DNA of 60,000 bases from Apostichopus japonicus (taxonomy: Eukaryota > Echinodermata > Holothuroidea > Aspidochirotida > Stichopodidae). The first letter of the stretch is position 1. Each line of letters starts with the position of its first letter. The notes under the pieces were generated by a model. The model worked only from the letters and a program-made list of their open reading frames with translations. It searched no databases and was not told where the DNA came from. Shown here in pieces: positions 30,501-41,251 of the stretch. The DNA is taken from assembly GCF_037975245.1 (NCBI RefSeq), contig NC_092580.1, forward strand, positions 2,580,501 through 2,640,500, in the 5' to 3' direction. A program made the position numbers and the translations under genes.

Positions 30501-33466
30501 ACAGCCAAAAGCACAGGCACTATGTGTCACAAAAGTTGAGGGAGGTGGCACGTCTAATAATCAACTTTAGACTGATTACTGAGACAGATGCAGATATGTC
30601 GGACTTGTTGAAGCCCTCCAGCTATGAAAATGTTGTAGCTGCAGTTTTTCAGTGTGCTGGCAAAGTGTCAACTGTCGACAGTGATGGAGTTAGGCATCCA
30701 TCAACTGCATTGAAATTAGGGCATGACCTACAAAAATTAGCAAAAGTGAAGGAGGCATTTGCAATAAAAGAAGCCAAACAAAAGAAAGAGAAGGAGGCTA
30801 ATGACTTTGTGAAACTCACGGCAGCTGACTGGTCGGACAGGGTGTCCTCACCAGCAGTTAACACCCTCGCCAAACGAAGATATAGCGAAGTAGAAGAATT
30901 GCCAAAATCGGCAGATGTCGCAAAATTTTCTTCATTTTTGGACGAAGAAATTGGAAAATCTATAACTCTCCTTAAAGATCTAGTTACTGTGGAGGAGAGG
31001 AGCACCATCTACAGGAGAGGGCAAAACTTAGCTCTAACCAAGTTGACTTTTTTCAATAAACAATGACCTGGGGAGACCGAGCAAATTCAGTAAGTACAAT
31101 TGAATTGATTATTATAGCGAAAGTTGAAATAAGCTCAAAATTCTTCTTTTCTATTCCTCCTTCAAACTGTTTTGCTAATGACAATGACGTAGGTGAGCTG
31201 AATTTTTAATTGATAAGGAACTTGTCGTTCTGCTACAAAACATTACTACATACATTACATATATTAAAGATAATTGTGTGTATGCACTTTCTAGTGATCA
31301 CTTGCAATTAGCAGTTAACCAAGAAAATTGTTTCTGTGACAATTGCATTTATTATTCATATATCATGGTCATTAAGTTCTTTTGTTTCATGTGTCAACTG
31401 AGGTAGCAGATTACTCTTGCATTAGAATCAATGTTTCTATATGGTATCAAAAAGTGGCATTTCAATTTTTATCTTTGAAAACTTGTACAGGTACCTTGTG
31501 TAAGGACGCCTAGAAGCAAAATGATGATATTATTGCTTCAGCCTTGATACATTCACTTCTACAAATTTTCATAGCACCAAAATGTATAAATACTGAAAAA
31601 TTGACCAATAAATATGTTTAGTATGTTCATCTCATTAGTTTCACCCAACTACTGTTAATCAACTAATGATTCAACGTGTATTTTTATAGATTAAGCTTAA
31701 TGAGGGGAGTGGTGTATGCCTGTTGCCCTCCCCCCCCCCCCCCACACACACTCCTTGTACCTGCCACTGTCATAGATAACCTCTAAAATCAAATCACAGC
31801 AACAGAAGCTTTTTTCAGTACACTTGAAAAGGGTACAAACTACATGACCTGCAGAGGGCAGAAAACAACATAGTTCAAATTTGCAGTTTTACAATAGGAT
31901 CCAATGTTTTCTTTTCTACCACTTGTCCCAGAAAGGAAGCACTAATAGATAGGTCTCTAGATTTTAACTTAACAACATTTGTGGCAGTTTTGAGTTAGTG
32001 AACTTTCTTTTGCTGATGTCTACTATACCAATATGTATCCTTTGTTATTGAATTTTCAGAGTTGAAGCTTATAACCAAATTGGAGAATATTCGGATGCTG
32101 AGGAAATTGCCCGAATAGTATAACCAAACTTTTCATGGTAATGTCCATATCATATAGGCATGCATCCCTTATTACACTGCATGCCAATAACATACAATCG
32201 TTTGCAGTCTTATTACCCTTCCATATTGGTTATAACTATTGGGGAAGTCGTTACAATAATGTTCATAATAATATAAGTTTAACCGTTGAAAACACATTGC
32301 AAATTATTTTTCTTTCAGTAGATGCCCGAAAAATTATCAGCATATTGCCCGAATTTTCACAAAATTTTTGGTTAGAGGGGGGGGGGCTGCAGCCCCCAGC
32401 CCCCTACGCCTATGGGTGCGCGTCTGTGTGTGTGCGTGGGGGGGGGGTATAGTTAGAACTACTATAGTATTTAGCATCAAAGAAGAAAATGATATCTTAA
32501 AAATCACATGTTCAATCTGTTGGCTGTTCATTACAACAACTCGGACAAAACTGCAAACAACGGCGTTACGATTAGCATAAATATATATGCTGTATATATA
32601 AACACAAATTATGACCTCCGGGATTAACATTAGCACCATGAGCCCTTTTAAAGTAGATATGGGTGAGAATTGAAATTGATCTGACGTGCATTAATTAAAT
32701 CCGAAGTAAAACGAAAAGAAAACCAGTGCAATTTGTTAAAATGTAACATGAAATTATCGTGTTTTCTCTCTTATCCTTACAGAGAATCACCGCATTCAGC
32801 AGTAATTTTAGAGGAACACGACAATACTAACTGGCGTTACGAATCATTCCCAGGTACGTCGTCAGTTAAAGATCAATCAGTTTAATGGTTATTGTCTTAT
32901 CTAACATGCTGTACTGTCTCTGTGGTAACGGTATCAAGTTAACAGATCCTAAATTAATATGCATTCTTGAGAAAGGGGGCATTATTAAAACACATGTTCG
33001 TGAGAATTCATGATTACATAGGTGTGATATGATTAAGTTATGACACAACTTGACTATTTCATCATCAAGCTAGTTCACCTAATCATAGTAACCAGTTTAA
33101 GTCCACCCAAACGTTAGCAACAGATGTACTATTTACATCTCGTAATTATTGTCAAAATGCAACGGCTCTCAAACATTTCCAGTTTGCTTACGAAGTAAAC
33201 GATATATCACTTTTATCTTTCCGGCATAGATTTTCCGCATCGTGGAAATACATACGAAGAAACGGCTTCCCGTGCTTTATCGAGGGAAAATATGAAATTC
33301 ACAAACAATGGTTTAAGTTCAATTGTACTCATAACCTGGATTGGAACATTAACAGATGATGAAGACCAAGTACATGACATAATTGCGTCCTACATTGAAG
33401 GTAGAGTCATGCAAACAAACAATAATAAAGTAGTTGTACGGCCGAAATTGACTCAGTCTGTGTAAT
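24508..33466 (+). CDS. Ig-superfamily type I membrane receptor: signal peptide, 3 Ig, TM, cytoplasmic tail
   Basis: Seven exons were assembled by eye: 24508-24565, 25115-25408, 25820-26101, 26953-27258, 29307-29414, 32785-32853 and 33230-33400. Every join is phase 1 with GT/AG borders, the usual pattern for Ig-domain genes. The product of about 430 residues has a signal peptide (MACSMKQLLALLSLLTTSN), three Ig-like domains with B and F strand cysteines, a hydrophobic helix (AITGILIIIVICFFLFQ) and an intracellular part containing YEETASRALSRENMKF. If the last intron is retained the frame stops at 33464-33466; otherwise further exons lie downstream. The SRENMKF...IVLITWIGTL segment could be the start of a divergent kinase-like N-lobe, as in Ig-bearing receptor kinases, but no DFG or HRD follows in the window. 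A cell-surface recognition or adhesion role is inferred. The individual exons are well supported, their joining less so. Confidence 0.6.
25115..25408 (+). CDS. Ig receptor exon 2, Ig domain 1
   Basis: 294 nt, phase 1 at both ends (acceptor CTACAG, donor GTGAGT). The Ig hallmarks are MKC for the B-strand cysteine, VWWFNG for the core tryptophan, and NEGNYTC for the F-strand cysteine. Potential N-glycosylation sites include NIT, NST and NYT. A decayed paralog of this exon lies at 44746-44977. Confidence 0.75.
25820..26101 (+). CDS. Ig receptor exon 3, Ig domain 2
   Basis: 282 nt, phase 1 at both ends (acceptor TTATAG, donor GTAAGG). Hallmarks: ISMSC, IWYFNNS and NEGNYKC. It shares with domain 1 the motif (P)E(E/D)IG(F/L)KNVR, so the two domains arose by exon duplication. 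A paralogous copy with one frameshift lies at 49140-49419. Confidence 0.75.
26953..27258 (+). CDS. Ig receptor exon 4, Ig domain 3, possible alternative first exon
   Basis: 306 nt, phase 1 at both ends (acceptor ACTCACAG, donor GTGAGT). It has MECYG and IIGCTV cysteines and a central HSWKIND tryptophan, and is more diverged than domains 1 and 2. An in-frame ATG at 26928 lies just before the acceptor and would give MIISNLLTALSLSLYCAG, a convincing signal peptide. An alternative promoter could therefore make a one-Ig membrane protein from this exon onward. Confidence 0.65.
27405..27530 (+). repeat. Purine-only tract inside the MITE insertion
   Basis: About 125 bases with almost only A and G on the plus strand (gaggaaggaagggaaaag-like). 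It could form triplex DNA. The lysine/arginine/glutamate-rich frame here is an artefact. Confidence 0.8.
28063..28490. mobile_element. Nested MITE with GGCGTAGG ends
   Basis: AAGGCGTAGGAGCC near 28064 is matched in inverted form by CCTACGCCTATG near 28485. G-rich and C-rich arms (GGGGGCTGCAGCCCCC) are at the right end. A related relic with the same right end is at about 32290-32415, in another intron of the same gene. Confidence 0.5.
29307..29414 (+). CDS. Ig receptor exon 5, transmembrane segment
   Basis: 108 nt, phase 1 at both ends (acceptor TTCTTGTAG, donor GTAAGA). It encodes a short juxtamembrane stretch (NDWKPAAITG), a run of about 17 hydrophobic residues (ILIIIVICFFLF) and then QKIN, consistent with a single-pass type I helix. 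Confidence 0.75.
29876..31066 (+). CDS. Intronless 396-aa Cys/His-rich ORF inside the Ig receptor intron
   Basis: An uninterrupted frame of 396 codons, the longest in the window. The N-terminus has two zinc-finger-like clusters: CLYCDKLQTKISLHLLRSH (C-x2-C then H-x4-H) and CPTCLGYYMTEDLRRHAAYFC (C-x2-C, H, C). The middle has DEVTMLIKHD, KHRHYVSQKLREVARLI and HPSTALKLGHDLQKLAKV. The C-terminus has ADWSDRVSSPAVNTLAKRR and KLTFFNK. I recall related multicopy proteins with this order in fish and marine invertebrates, probably of mobile-element origin, but cannot name the family. It is collinear with the host gene in the intron between the TM and tail exons. The frame ends sooner than I expect for relatives, right after the FNK motif, so it may be 3'-truncated or continue in another exon (a GTAAGT follows at 31091). 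The intact frame implies recent insertion or selection. Confidence 0.7.
   Translation: MLFHIMPNLKQCFSRVNEREDDIYVRTSNCGPRKNACLYCDKLQTKISLHLLRSHADEIDVARILSQKKKSKQRMIDMELILNKGNFSHNRFVLNRKKGELIPVRRPEVQTSYRMYSPCPTCLGYYMTEDLRRHAAYFCVGANQEAAQIRSSDVRIQADILNKTTASSFTEVNKIIAKMYQDEVTMLIKHDTLLLQPGDNIARRCSGMDSQKHRHYVSQKLREVARLIINFRLITETDADMSDLLKPSSYENVVAAVFQCAGKVSTVDSDGVRHPSTALKLGHDLQKLAKVKEAFAIKEAKQKKEKEANDFVKLTAADWSDRVSSPAVNTLAKRRYSEVEELPKSADVAKFSSFLDEEIGKSITLLKDLVTVEERSTIYRRGQNLALTKLTFFNKQ
32290..32450. mobile_element. MITE relic with GGCTGCAGCCCC arm
   Basis: Shares GATGCCCGAAAAA and the G-run, CTGCAGCCCCC and CTACGCCTATG arrangement with the nested MITE ending near 28490. Followed by a GT/G-rich tract. 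Confidence 0.5.
32785..32853 (+). CDS. Ig receptor exon 6, cytoplasmic
   Basis: 69 nt, phase 1 at both ends. The nearest acceptor AG (TTACAG) would put a stop in frame. Using the second AG two bases later (ACAGAG) keeps the frame open, giving ESPHSAVILEEHDNTNWRY and a donor GTACGT. The NAGNAG-like choice is an inference. Confidence 0.5.
33230..33400 (+). CDS. Ig receptor exon 7, cytoplasmic
   Basis: 171 nt, phase 1 at both ends (acceptor GGCATAG, donor GTAGAG). It encodes GNTYEETASRALSRENMKF and then GLSSIVLITWIGTL and QVHDIIASYIEG. The tyrosine in TYEE is a plausible phosphorylation site. Reading through the donor gives a stop at 33464-33466. Confidence 0.55.
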
Positions 33467-35514
33467 TTATGAACGTAATATTGATTTATGATTTGGGGAA
33501 TGATAACAACCATGTAATTTTACATTAAGGAACGTTTTTGATCCAAGATAGAGAATAATGGAGAATTACCAAATAAGATTTACAGTGACGTGTGCATACA
33601 CAAGATAAGCATATGGAAACGTCGCATTCGCCACGGTTCTAATAACTACCCGGCGGCCGTTAAGTACAATTTGGTTTAATGTAGTATTTCAGGGATAAAT
33701 CGATTATTTTACTTAAAGGCGCCCAGTTTCTATAAATTTAAACAATTATCTATACAATAATGCTGAATACATACACATTTCATTAAGCTTTCATATCGGA
33801 CTGAGGGTTTAAAAAAAATGATGCAGTTGTCCATGGAGATTATCATGAATCCTACAAAGTGACATGTTGTTCAAATAATATGTTGTTCTCTTACTCACTA
33901 TACTTATAAATCATGTACTCTGTGAGTTATCTCTCGTGAAAGAAAAACAAAAATATCCAAAAACTAACAGTTTTATGATTATGCCGATGGTACTCTGTTG
34001 TAGGGAATGCCGTATTGCAATACTATATAGGCCTACACACCATGAACATATTTGTACGTACGTTCTTTTAAAGCGTATATGTAGGGCAGTTCCGTAAACT
34101 AGTAAACCTTTCACCAAAAATTAAAAAAACGTTGAATCATTACATGTAGGGTATCAGATGAAAGCTAAAACTATGGAGTTTCATAATATGTAGCTAATTT
34201 TTATAGAACACATTGTTTTCAGGTAGATTAACGTGTGTATTAGTCAACCGAAAAAACTCAAATTTGCTCCACAAAAATCACTCCAAAACAAAACGCCTAT
34301 TTTTGCCTGTGTATCTCCAGAGGAATAAATATTCTTGGATTTGCTAAAGTTATATAATATATAGATTCAATTTACAAACAAATAAAGTTGTAGGGATTTT
34401 AAGTTTTCTGAGAATAACGTTTTTTACAAATGTCACTTGTCATTGTGTAAGTCCGTCACAGAAAAATCACATTTTTTTAAAATTTCGTACAGAAGGAAGT
34501 AGGCTACCCAGATTTCAAGACATATACAATTCAATGCACATTTTGAACACTCAATAACTACATAATGTGCCTTTAATCCCTTGGATTTTATTTATTCAGA
34601 AAATGCTGTGACAGACGTACGTACGTCCGTCACGTACAACCGTCACGCGTACGTCCGTTACATTATTTTTGTTTAGATAAACAATGTATTTTAACATGTT
34701 TATCACTACATTATCTCTGAATTTAATAATCAAACGAATTTAGTCATTTACGCAGATTTAAGGTAGTTTTGAGGTTGTTTCATTAGCATAAATGTAGTGG
34801 TATGCAAACACTGCATACTTCAGTGTCAACTAGCATATATTCTTTTTATTGGTTAGCACTGTACCACATGTACAGTATGCTACTGACTACACTTTCATCT
34901 AAAAGCCTTGTTCACATTAGAAAACACACAGAGGGGATCCGATCGAATCATATCCCCTGCTCGAGATCAACATCCTAGTGTAAATACTATCCTACTCAGG
35001 GTCAGCCGAGACATGTTGGTCCCCTGTTCTGGGGGATATCAGTTCCAGAGTGTGAACACTCGGGGGACCAAGGTGACCTGAGATCAAGGCGAACGAACTA
35101 CATAACACCATGCCTGTTCCAAGCACTATTAGGCAAATTAACCATGGACATATAGAACTATTAATCTGCCCTAATTAATGACCGTTTCTGTAATGGAAAA
35201 ACATAATTAATTCCATATACAGATATGTCATGAAACATAACACCTTAATTGAATCCTCCTCCTTTACAATTAACATCTCCAACAATCAACCATAAAATCA
35301 TACTGGTTTGTCATTCCAATTCGCAACATGCTTCTGAGTGTCTACGCATTATCGCTACTGTGAGGACGCCCTGAGGAATGAGAGTGGGGTTGGGGTTCGA
35401 TAGGTTGCGGTAGTGGTCACTGCTAAACTGGAGACTAAAATAAGGCCAGTGCTGAAATACTGTAGAAGTGTGAATTAAGACCTGTATACGAACAGAACTG
35501 TTATAAGTAGCTGC
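33467..35514. other. No gene seen
   Basis: AT-rich. Around 34605-34665 is a cluster of ACGTACGT, CGTCAC and CGTACGTCC runs, and 34905-35095 looks like a decayed repeat with inverted TTGTTCACA/GTGTGAACA ends. No exon continuing the Ig receptor tail or a kinase domain was found here. Confidence 0.4.
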
Positions 35515-36818
35515 AGGATTAAAGCTGAAATAGTCCATGTATCCAGACTCTGCAACAGATTTTGTGTAATTTGTATAATTATGTAAGAGAGGCAGAGCAT
35601 ACAGAAGGAGGAGAGCACAACTCAGAGTGAGACAGGTAAAATCATAAACCAGTCATCAAACTTGCAAAACCTGCTGTTGTTTACACTGTGAGATTCTGCT
35701 AAATGTGACACCTCCACACATAGGCTGTAGTGGCATAATGTATGTGGGAGATGACAAATGAATTGTCAATTAAAATTTGTTTTCTTTGCACAATACTTTG
35801 AAGAGCAGATGCAAGAATGTGGACCCTCTTAGCTGCCAGGAGTGGCTTTGTTACAATCACTGTTTTGTTTGACTTTACAACTATACATTATGCATGACAA
35901 TCCGTATCAAAACAAATCAGCGTCCATTTCTTGCATGATGAAGTAGCACTTGGCAAAAAATTACACCTGAATTAAAGCATTAGATTCATAGTTGTCTCCA
36001 TCACAATGGTTCATCATAATATCTGCATTCCTAGACATAGGCCTATGTCCATTAACCACATGAGTTAAACTATCATCATTTAGCAACAAAGACTGCAAGG
36101 GCCATAGAATATTCAAATGTTTCTTTCTCCCACAGGCATTAAGTCCAAAACAATTTGCAGTGGTGCCAACATATTCAACTATAGTGTGCAAAACTGAAAT
36201 TTCATGGTTGCTCTCATTAGCCATATGGTCAATAACTTCAAAATTTATGATTTTTTCTCTCAAAACTTTGTGAATGTTTGGACAATCTTTCAGATCAACC
36301 CAATTTAACTAAATTATTTTAAAAGGCCCAATCTTATTCAATATCAAGAAGATTTGAGGCAAAAAGTGTCTTAAATTTATTAGAAACTTTATGTAAAATT
36401 GTTCTGGGTTATTGTGAACTTCCCCAATTTCATTATATGTATTGCATATGGATATAGATATTGATTTGACAAGTGGCAATTGGAAAATGAATCACTTATG
36501 TCAGCTCTATTTTCCTGGAATATCATTATCTTCACTACTGATGGGAATTAACATGCCAACATCATTCCTCATAACTAGTTTTACCTTTCTGACAGTTGCT
36601 ATGAACCCCTTTTCAGATTTTTCTAGAAAGGGTCAATTTTAATATAACTCTTCTCGCAACTGTTTATTCCACATCTATAAGAAAGGTTCTACTCATATGA
36701 GTGAATGAGGTGTAATGTTTCAAAAGTTTATTGTACCTTCAGGACTGTCCTGTTCATATGACTTTTCTGGCAATTATATGTCAAATTCCACCTGTTTTGG
36801 CCATTCTACTTTCGTGGG
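35515..36818 (+). repeat. Long dispersed repeat, copy B, carrying a minus-strand frame
   Basis: Homologous to 17690-18972 in the same orientation, but without the transposase-like upstream part. A minus-strand frame of 100 codons (36263-35961) contains FGLNACGRKKHLNILWPLQ and HVVNGHRPMSRNADIMMNHC. Its counterpart in copy A is broken near 18420. I cannot name it; it may be part of the same mobile unit. Confidence 0.75.
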
Positions 36819-36881
36819 AACCAAAATAAAATAAAACTGTTAGCAAACTGCTTATCCACTAAAAAGCCTGTGTAGGAGAAT

Positions 36882-37027
36882 GTGTAAAAGTAAGTTGGCC
36901 TGACGTTTCGATCCTAATAGGATCTTCTTCAAAGGCTAAATGACAAGTGTATCTGACAAGCACTTGTCATTTAGCATTGATAAAGATCCTGCTAGGATCG
37001 AAACGTCAGGCCAACTTACTTGTACAC
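36882..37027. mobile_element. Fold-back element of about 146 bp inserted in repeat copy B
   Basis: Arms at about 36882-36949 and 36961-37027 are nearly perfect inverted repeats (AGTAAGTTGGCCTGACGTTT, then CGATCCTA, then CTAAATGACAAGTG) around an 11-base centre. The flanking copy-B sequence resembles uninterrupted copy A near 18960. The segment contains GACGTTTCGATCCTAATAGG, a motif I associate with the tails of some invertebrate retroelements. Confidence 0.7.
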
Positions 37028-39132
37028 TACTTTTGTGGGAAAAAATTGGTGACATATGCCTACATGCACGATTGTACGGTACCACCATCCTAATTCCTAT
37101 GTCATACTATTACTAACTGAAGTAAAACTAAGTAACCTAGGCTTGTACTTTGTAGTAACATAAGGCCGTCTAGAATACAGCCTATGGTTCGAGGTGGCAT
37201 ACTCCTATTATTAGAGTCTAGGCCTATATCAATCCGCTCTATTGTTCTCCTTCAGGAAAAGTGCCAAAAAGCAGCAGGAGAACATCTTGTGTGACCTGTT
37301 ATCAATCACAATCTAGTTATTTTGTGGCTTGCATGTTGAAGAACATGAATGGAAGTACATGTGGTGAGAAAATTGGGTCAATTGAGGCAATTTTAGACCC
37401 CTTTAGGCCTCCCAGGAGCAGCGTAGGAAATTTGTTTACCACTGAGTGAAGAGGTTTGTTTACAAGTGACGAAAACTTCCGGCTCCGATAGCAAAAAATT
37501 TACATGGTCATGATACAAAAAATTGATAGTGCCATGAAAGGCCAACATGTCAGCTCTCCAGTGATGGGTAGCGTTTAGCTAGTGAAAACTTCTATCTAGA
37601 CTTAGAGACCACATTACTTTTGTGATTTAGTGTGTAAGTCAATGGGGCTTTTAATGGGCGTATGCTACCTCGAACTAGAGTAGCCTAGGCTTAGTTTAGA
37701 AAACGGCGAGTACGAGTGACTCGATTGCGTCCCAATACTAGAATGGGCCTATATAACAATTTACTCCCATTTTAAGCTGGCACACAAATCTTCGAAGACG
37801 AATCACTCCTCTTTCCATACGAAGTCATATGAAACATTGTTCAAACTGTTTGTTATCGTTCATGAAATCATCGAACATTCGGCTTCGTAAATTCAGCAAT
37901 CTTGCTTAGTGACCAATTCTATGATGTTCACTTTCCAAACCTGTCAGCTAAATTATGTTGCTAAAATGGTATAGTAGTAATGTAAATACCATAAATGTGG
38001 AGATTGATAATTCAATTGTAAACATTTATTAATGAAGTTATAACTCCAATTAATCCTAGCAACCGTCGCCAAGGCACAGGTAACGGTGGATGAGGCATCG
38101 ACTAAGAAAATTAAGGCAGACGTACCTAGCCTTAGGCTATAGGCTAATACTTGGGCGGTCAAATCGCCCTTTCTTGTTTAGTTTGGTCTCGCCTCAGGAC
38201 TCCTCAACATTTCTAAGGACCATATGAAACCGTTCACTTCGTCATCCTTGGAAAATATAACGGCTGCATGCAATATGCTTTTGTGAAAATCCGACTATTA
38301 GGCCTATTTTCGAGTTATACTAGTGAAGATGCAGATACCAAAAGGGCTATAATTAGTTTTCATGCATCATGAACGGTTATTCACATGGGCCTAGCAGCTA
38401 GGACCATAGCTGAAGTAGCCTAACAGACCCTCGCTGAATTACGACAAAACTGCAACTTTGATCATATTTTTCTCACCGGTTGAATAAAATTCCGAGGCTA
38501 AACTAGCGACAGCTGTCCTTCTGATAATCCTGTCTGAATATTCTTTCTTTTCATTTCTCCACATACACTCTTTTCCCCTGTAACTCTCAATAAAGTCATA
38601 TTAGTTGCATTTCTGGTGTCCATGGTGTCGTTCGGCTCAAATTCTACCGCCTGCCAAACTACATGAGGAAGGCTTCTGATTGGTCGAATCAGAAAAGTTG
38701 CTTCTGAGAAGTTGCGCTGATAAGGACATTGCTCTATTGCAAATCAACCCCAATCGACGTCGCAACTTTTATTGCAAGAAGTTGAATAAGTTGATACCCG
38801 TGTCTAACCATGGAAACAAGGCCATTCTGGTACGCGGACATCACTGACACGAATACGTTTATTTTACTTACATTCTTCCTCGACTTTATTGAATAATGGT
38901 TATAACCATTAAAATGTGACTTGATTTTCTCAAACTTGGGTTGATCTTTCAAAAATCAGCGAATTGATATTACATAGGCTATGAAATAATAATAATAATA
39001 ATTATGGAAAAAGATTTAAAATGCAGTTAAGGTGGTGATGGTAGTCGAAATCAGTATTTACTGAGAGTTACATTCTGAAATCGTCATATGATTGTAATAT
39101 TTTTTAATTAGATTTTCGTCAGTTTCAAATAG
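37028..39132. other. No gene seen
   Basis: Noncoding as far as can be read; many TAGGCCTA-like sites and an (ATA)n run at 38988-39003. No frame has recognisable similarity. Confidence 0.4.
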
Positions 39133-39327
39133 GGCCTAGCGATGTGAATCGTATCATTGAGCAAAATAGAAGGCACACTAGAGCGGTGCATCATATCTGC
39201 AGCCAACACGTGTTAGCGTGGTTGTCCTACCAAACATGCTGCATAGTTGAGACACCTGACCAGAATTTGATGGTAAATATAACGTTTCGACGTGGTAACG
39301 AGTATTTTGTAGAAAATTATGTGATTG
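39133..39327 (+). CDS. Possible exon upstream of the DUF4806-like gene
   Basis: 195 nt between an acceptor (TTTCAAATAG) and a consensus donor (GTGAGT), open with phase 1 at both ends. It encodes VNRIIEQNRRHTRAVHHICS then CCIVETPDQNLMVNITFRR. It matches the phase of the DUF4806-like exons 2 kb downstream and could be joined to them. No domain is recognised. Confidence 0.35.
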
Positions 39328-41251
39328 GTGAGTGTAAATGATGAGTTTGTATGACTTATAACAAGACAATGGTATACAGTTAGAATTAACTATAGCATTT
39401 CCAAAACTCAACCTGGATATCATTGTTACCGTTGCATATAATAATCTGCGCTGGATTCGTGTAAGGGGACCTAATCCACGAATTTTAGCGTTAACTGTAG
39501 TCTGCACTTACCTTAAAATGATTCATTACTTCATTATTCTGCCACATTGTATTAATTCTCGGTCACTCAAAATAGTCGGTCATGATATGATTCTATGTAT
39601 AATAATATATTGTTAGGTGTGTTAGGAGAATCATGAGACAAGTTAAATGGGTTGATGTTCAATGAATGGCCACCACGTTTCCAGCCAGCAAGCCAACAAA
39701 TTTGGGCCACTGGTGTGATATTGGCAGTGGAAAATCGCTTTATTCCTGCCGGGGGGCTCGACGTCAGCTTACACAAGGTTTGCTGCCGACGGCTCTCCGC
39801 ATCCCTTCCACGGCCTCTCTCGGTAAAGGAGTGGTTTACACACTGGTGGCAAATAAGCGATATACCAGGGGGCCGGAGGTGGCATGCCAATATTTCTTAC
39901 AGAAATCCGTGTTGAGTGTCCTGTTTATAATGTAAGCTGGAACTTTTGTCAATAATCAATGAGCAATTTAAATTTGCCAGCAGCTGAACAAGTTCTATAA
40001 CATATTCCTAATAACAGATCCACTTCAACTGATGGATTCCATGTTACTTCTTCAATTCATAGTCACACCTACAGTGATACTTTGCAATCTCTTTACCCTG
40101 CAATCTTTTTCTTCTTCTCCACAGATCGCAAGGTTTTAAATTCAAAACTAAGATTTGCATTCAAATTTACCTCCATAATTAATCACAAGTACACAAAGGG
40201 AGGACTCTAGAAATTGATGCAATAGCACACACTCTACAGATGTACAATTAAGTGCCCTGGCGAAACTATTACAACTATCATAGTTAACATCTGGAGGCCG
40301 CTCAATTTTTTGGGGGGCATATCCCAGAATGACCTTAGGATTTAAGGAGCCATCTACTTTAAGAATAAAGTTTGGAGGACTAAATCCCATGCCCGGCCCA
40401 AACACATGTTAAGTCTTTGCAGCGCTATTTGACGTCGTCCAATTGATTGAACCTGGGCAAAAATCTTTTCACAAGGATAATAACGTAAACATTCCAAAGA
40501 GGGACTGACAATTTTTGTCGTCTATCAGTATGATCAGCATGTGTTTATTGAAACACCGTTGTGATCATCAATTCAACTGTTCAATGTCACTTAAGGTAAT
40601 TAAGCTGTATGGGCCAAAAATATGCCAGATAATCAAATATGGTCCTTTGGTCAAAATTACTAAACTATATTTATTACCACCTTGGAGGAAATTTACCTCA
40701 CTGGACATTCATTCATCGTATGTGTTCATTTAGAATGTCTGAGAACAATTTGGAAATAAAGACCTCAAAGAAAGTACTCTTTTTGAAAACTGCTAGCAAT
40801 TAGCATGCTGTAATTTTGGTCAAAATACAGACTACTGTACCGTTAGTGTAAAATTATCCCTACACCTATCATTTTTATCGTGCAACCTCTGTCAATGGAC
40901 CGCAATCAAAATACACAAATAAGAATAAGGCCTGGACACGTCCTTTTTTTTTTTAAAGTTTTATAGTGCCAGTTCATTTAAAATACCATGCAATACAATA
41001 TGGAAATCGAGTGTTTAAACAGAAACATGGAGACGATGGCACTTAATCATATGTACCTTGATAATTAAAGGGTGCCCCTTACCTTTGATTCCCAATTCCT
41101 TGGTGTATAGATCTCCCTTATAGAGATAAATGAGTCTAAACCCGGCTTGCTCGCCCGCCGATCGGTATCATCTACTTCCACTTCAAAGTGACTACTTTTA
41201 ACATCTGATGTTGCTTTTTAGGAGACTTTCTTTGATTTTGTTACTATACAG
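39328..41251. other. Intron or intergenic with one MITE
   Basis: Overlapping plus-strand frames at 39652-39935 lie in sequence with no recognisable domain and are treated as chance. A TTAA-type MITE copy is at 40591-40830. Nothing else seen. Confidence 0.4.
40591..40830 (+). mobile_element. TTAA MITE, copy 1 (diverged)
   Basis: Starts TTAAGG..., with CTGTATGGGCCAAAAATATG at 40605, and ends with AATTTTGGTCAAAATACAG at 40830. It aligns with the copy at 42868-43117, including an internal GAAATTTACCTCACTG block. The right-hand TTAA is lost. Confidence 0.65.

Noticed and set aside
33900-39132. Continuation of a kinase domain after Ig receptor exon 7
   Set aside because: Looked for HRD, DFG and APE motifs in open segments with splice borders; none seen.
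39652-39935. Two overlapping plus-strand frames of 87-89 codons
   Set aside because: Different frames, no consistent splice sites, no domain.
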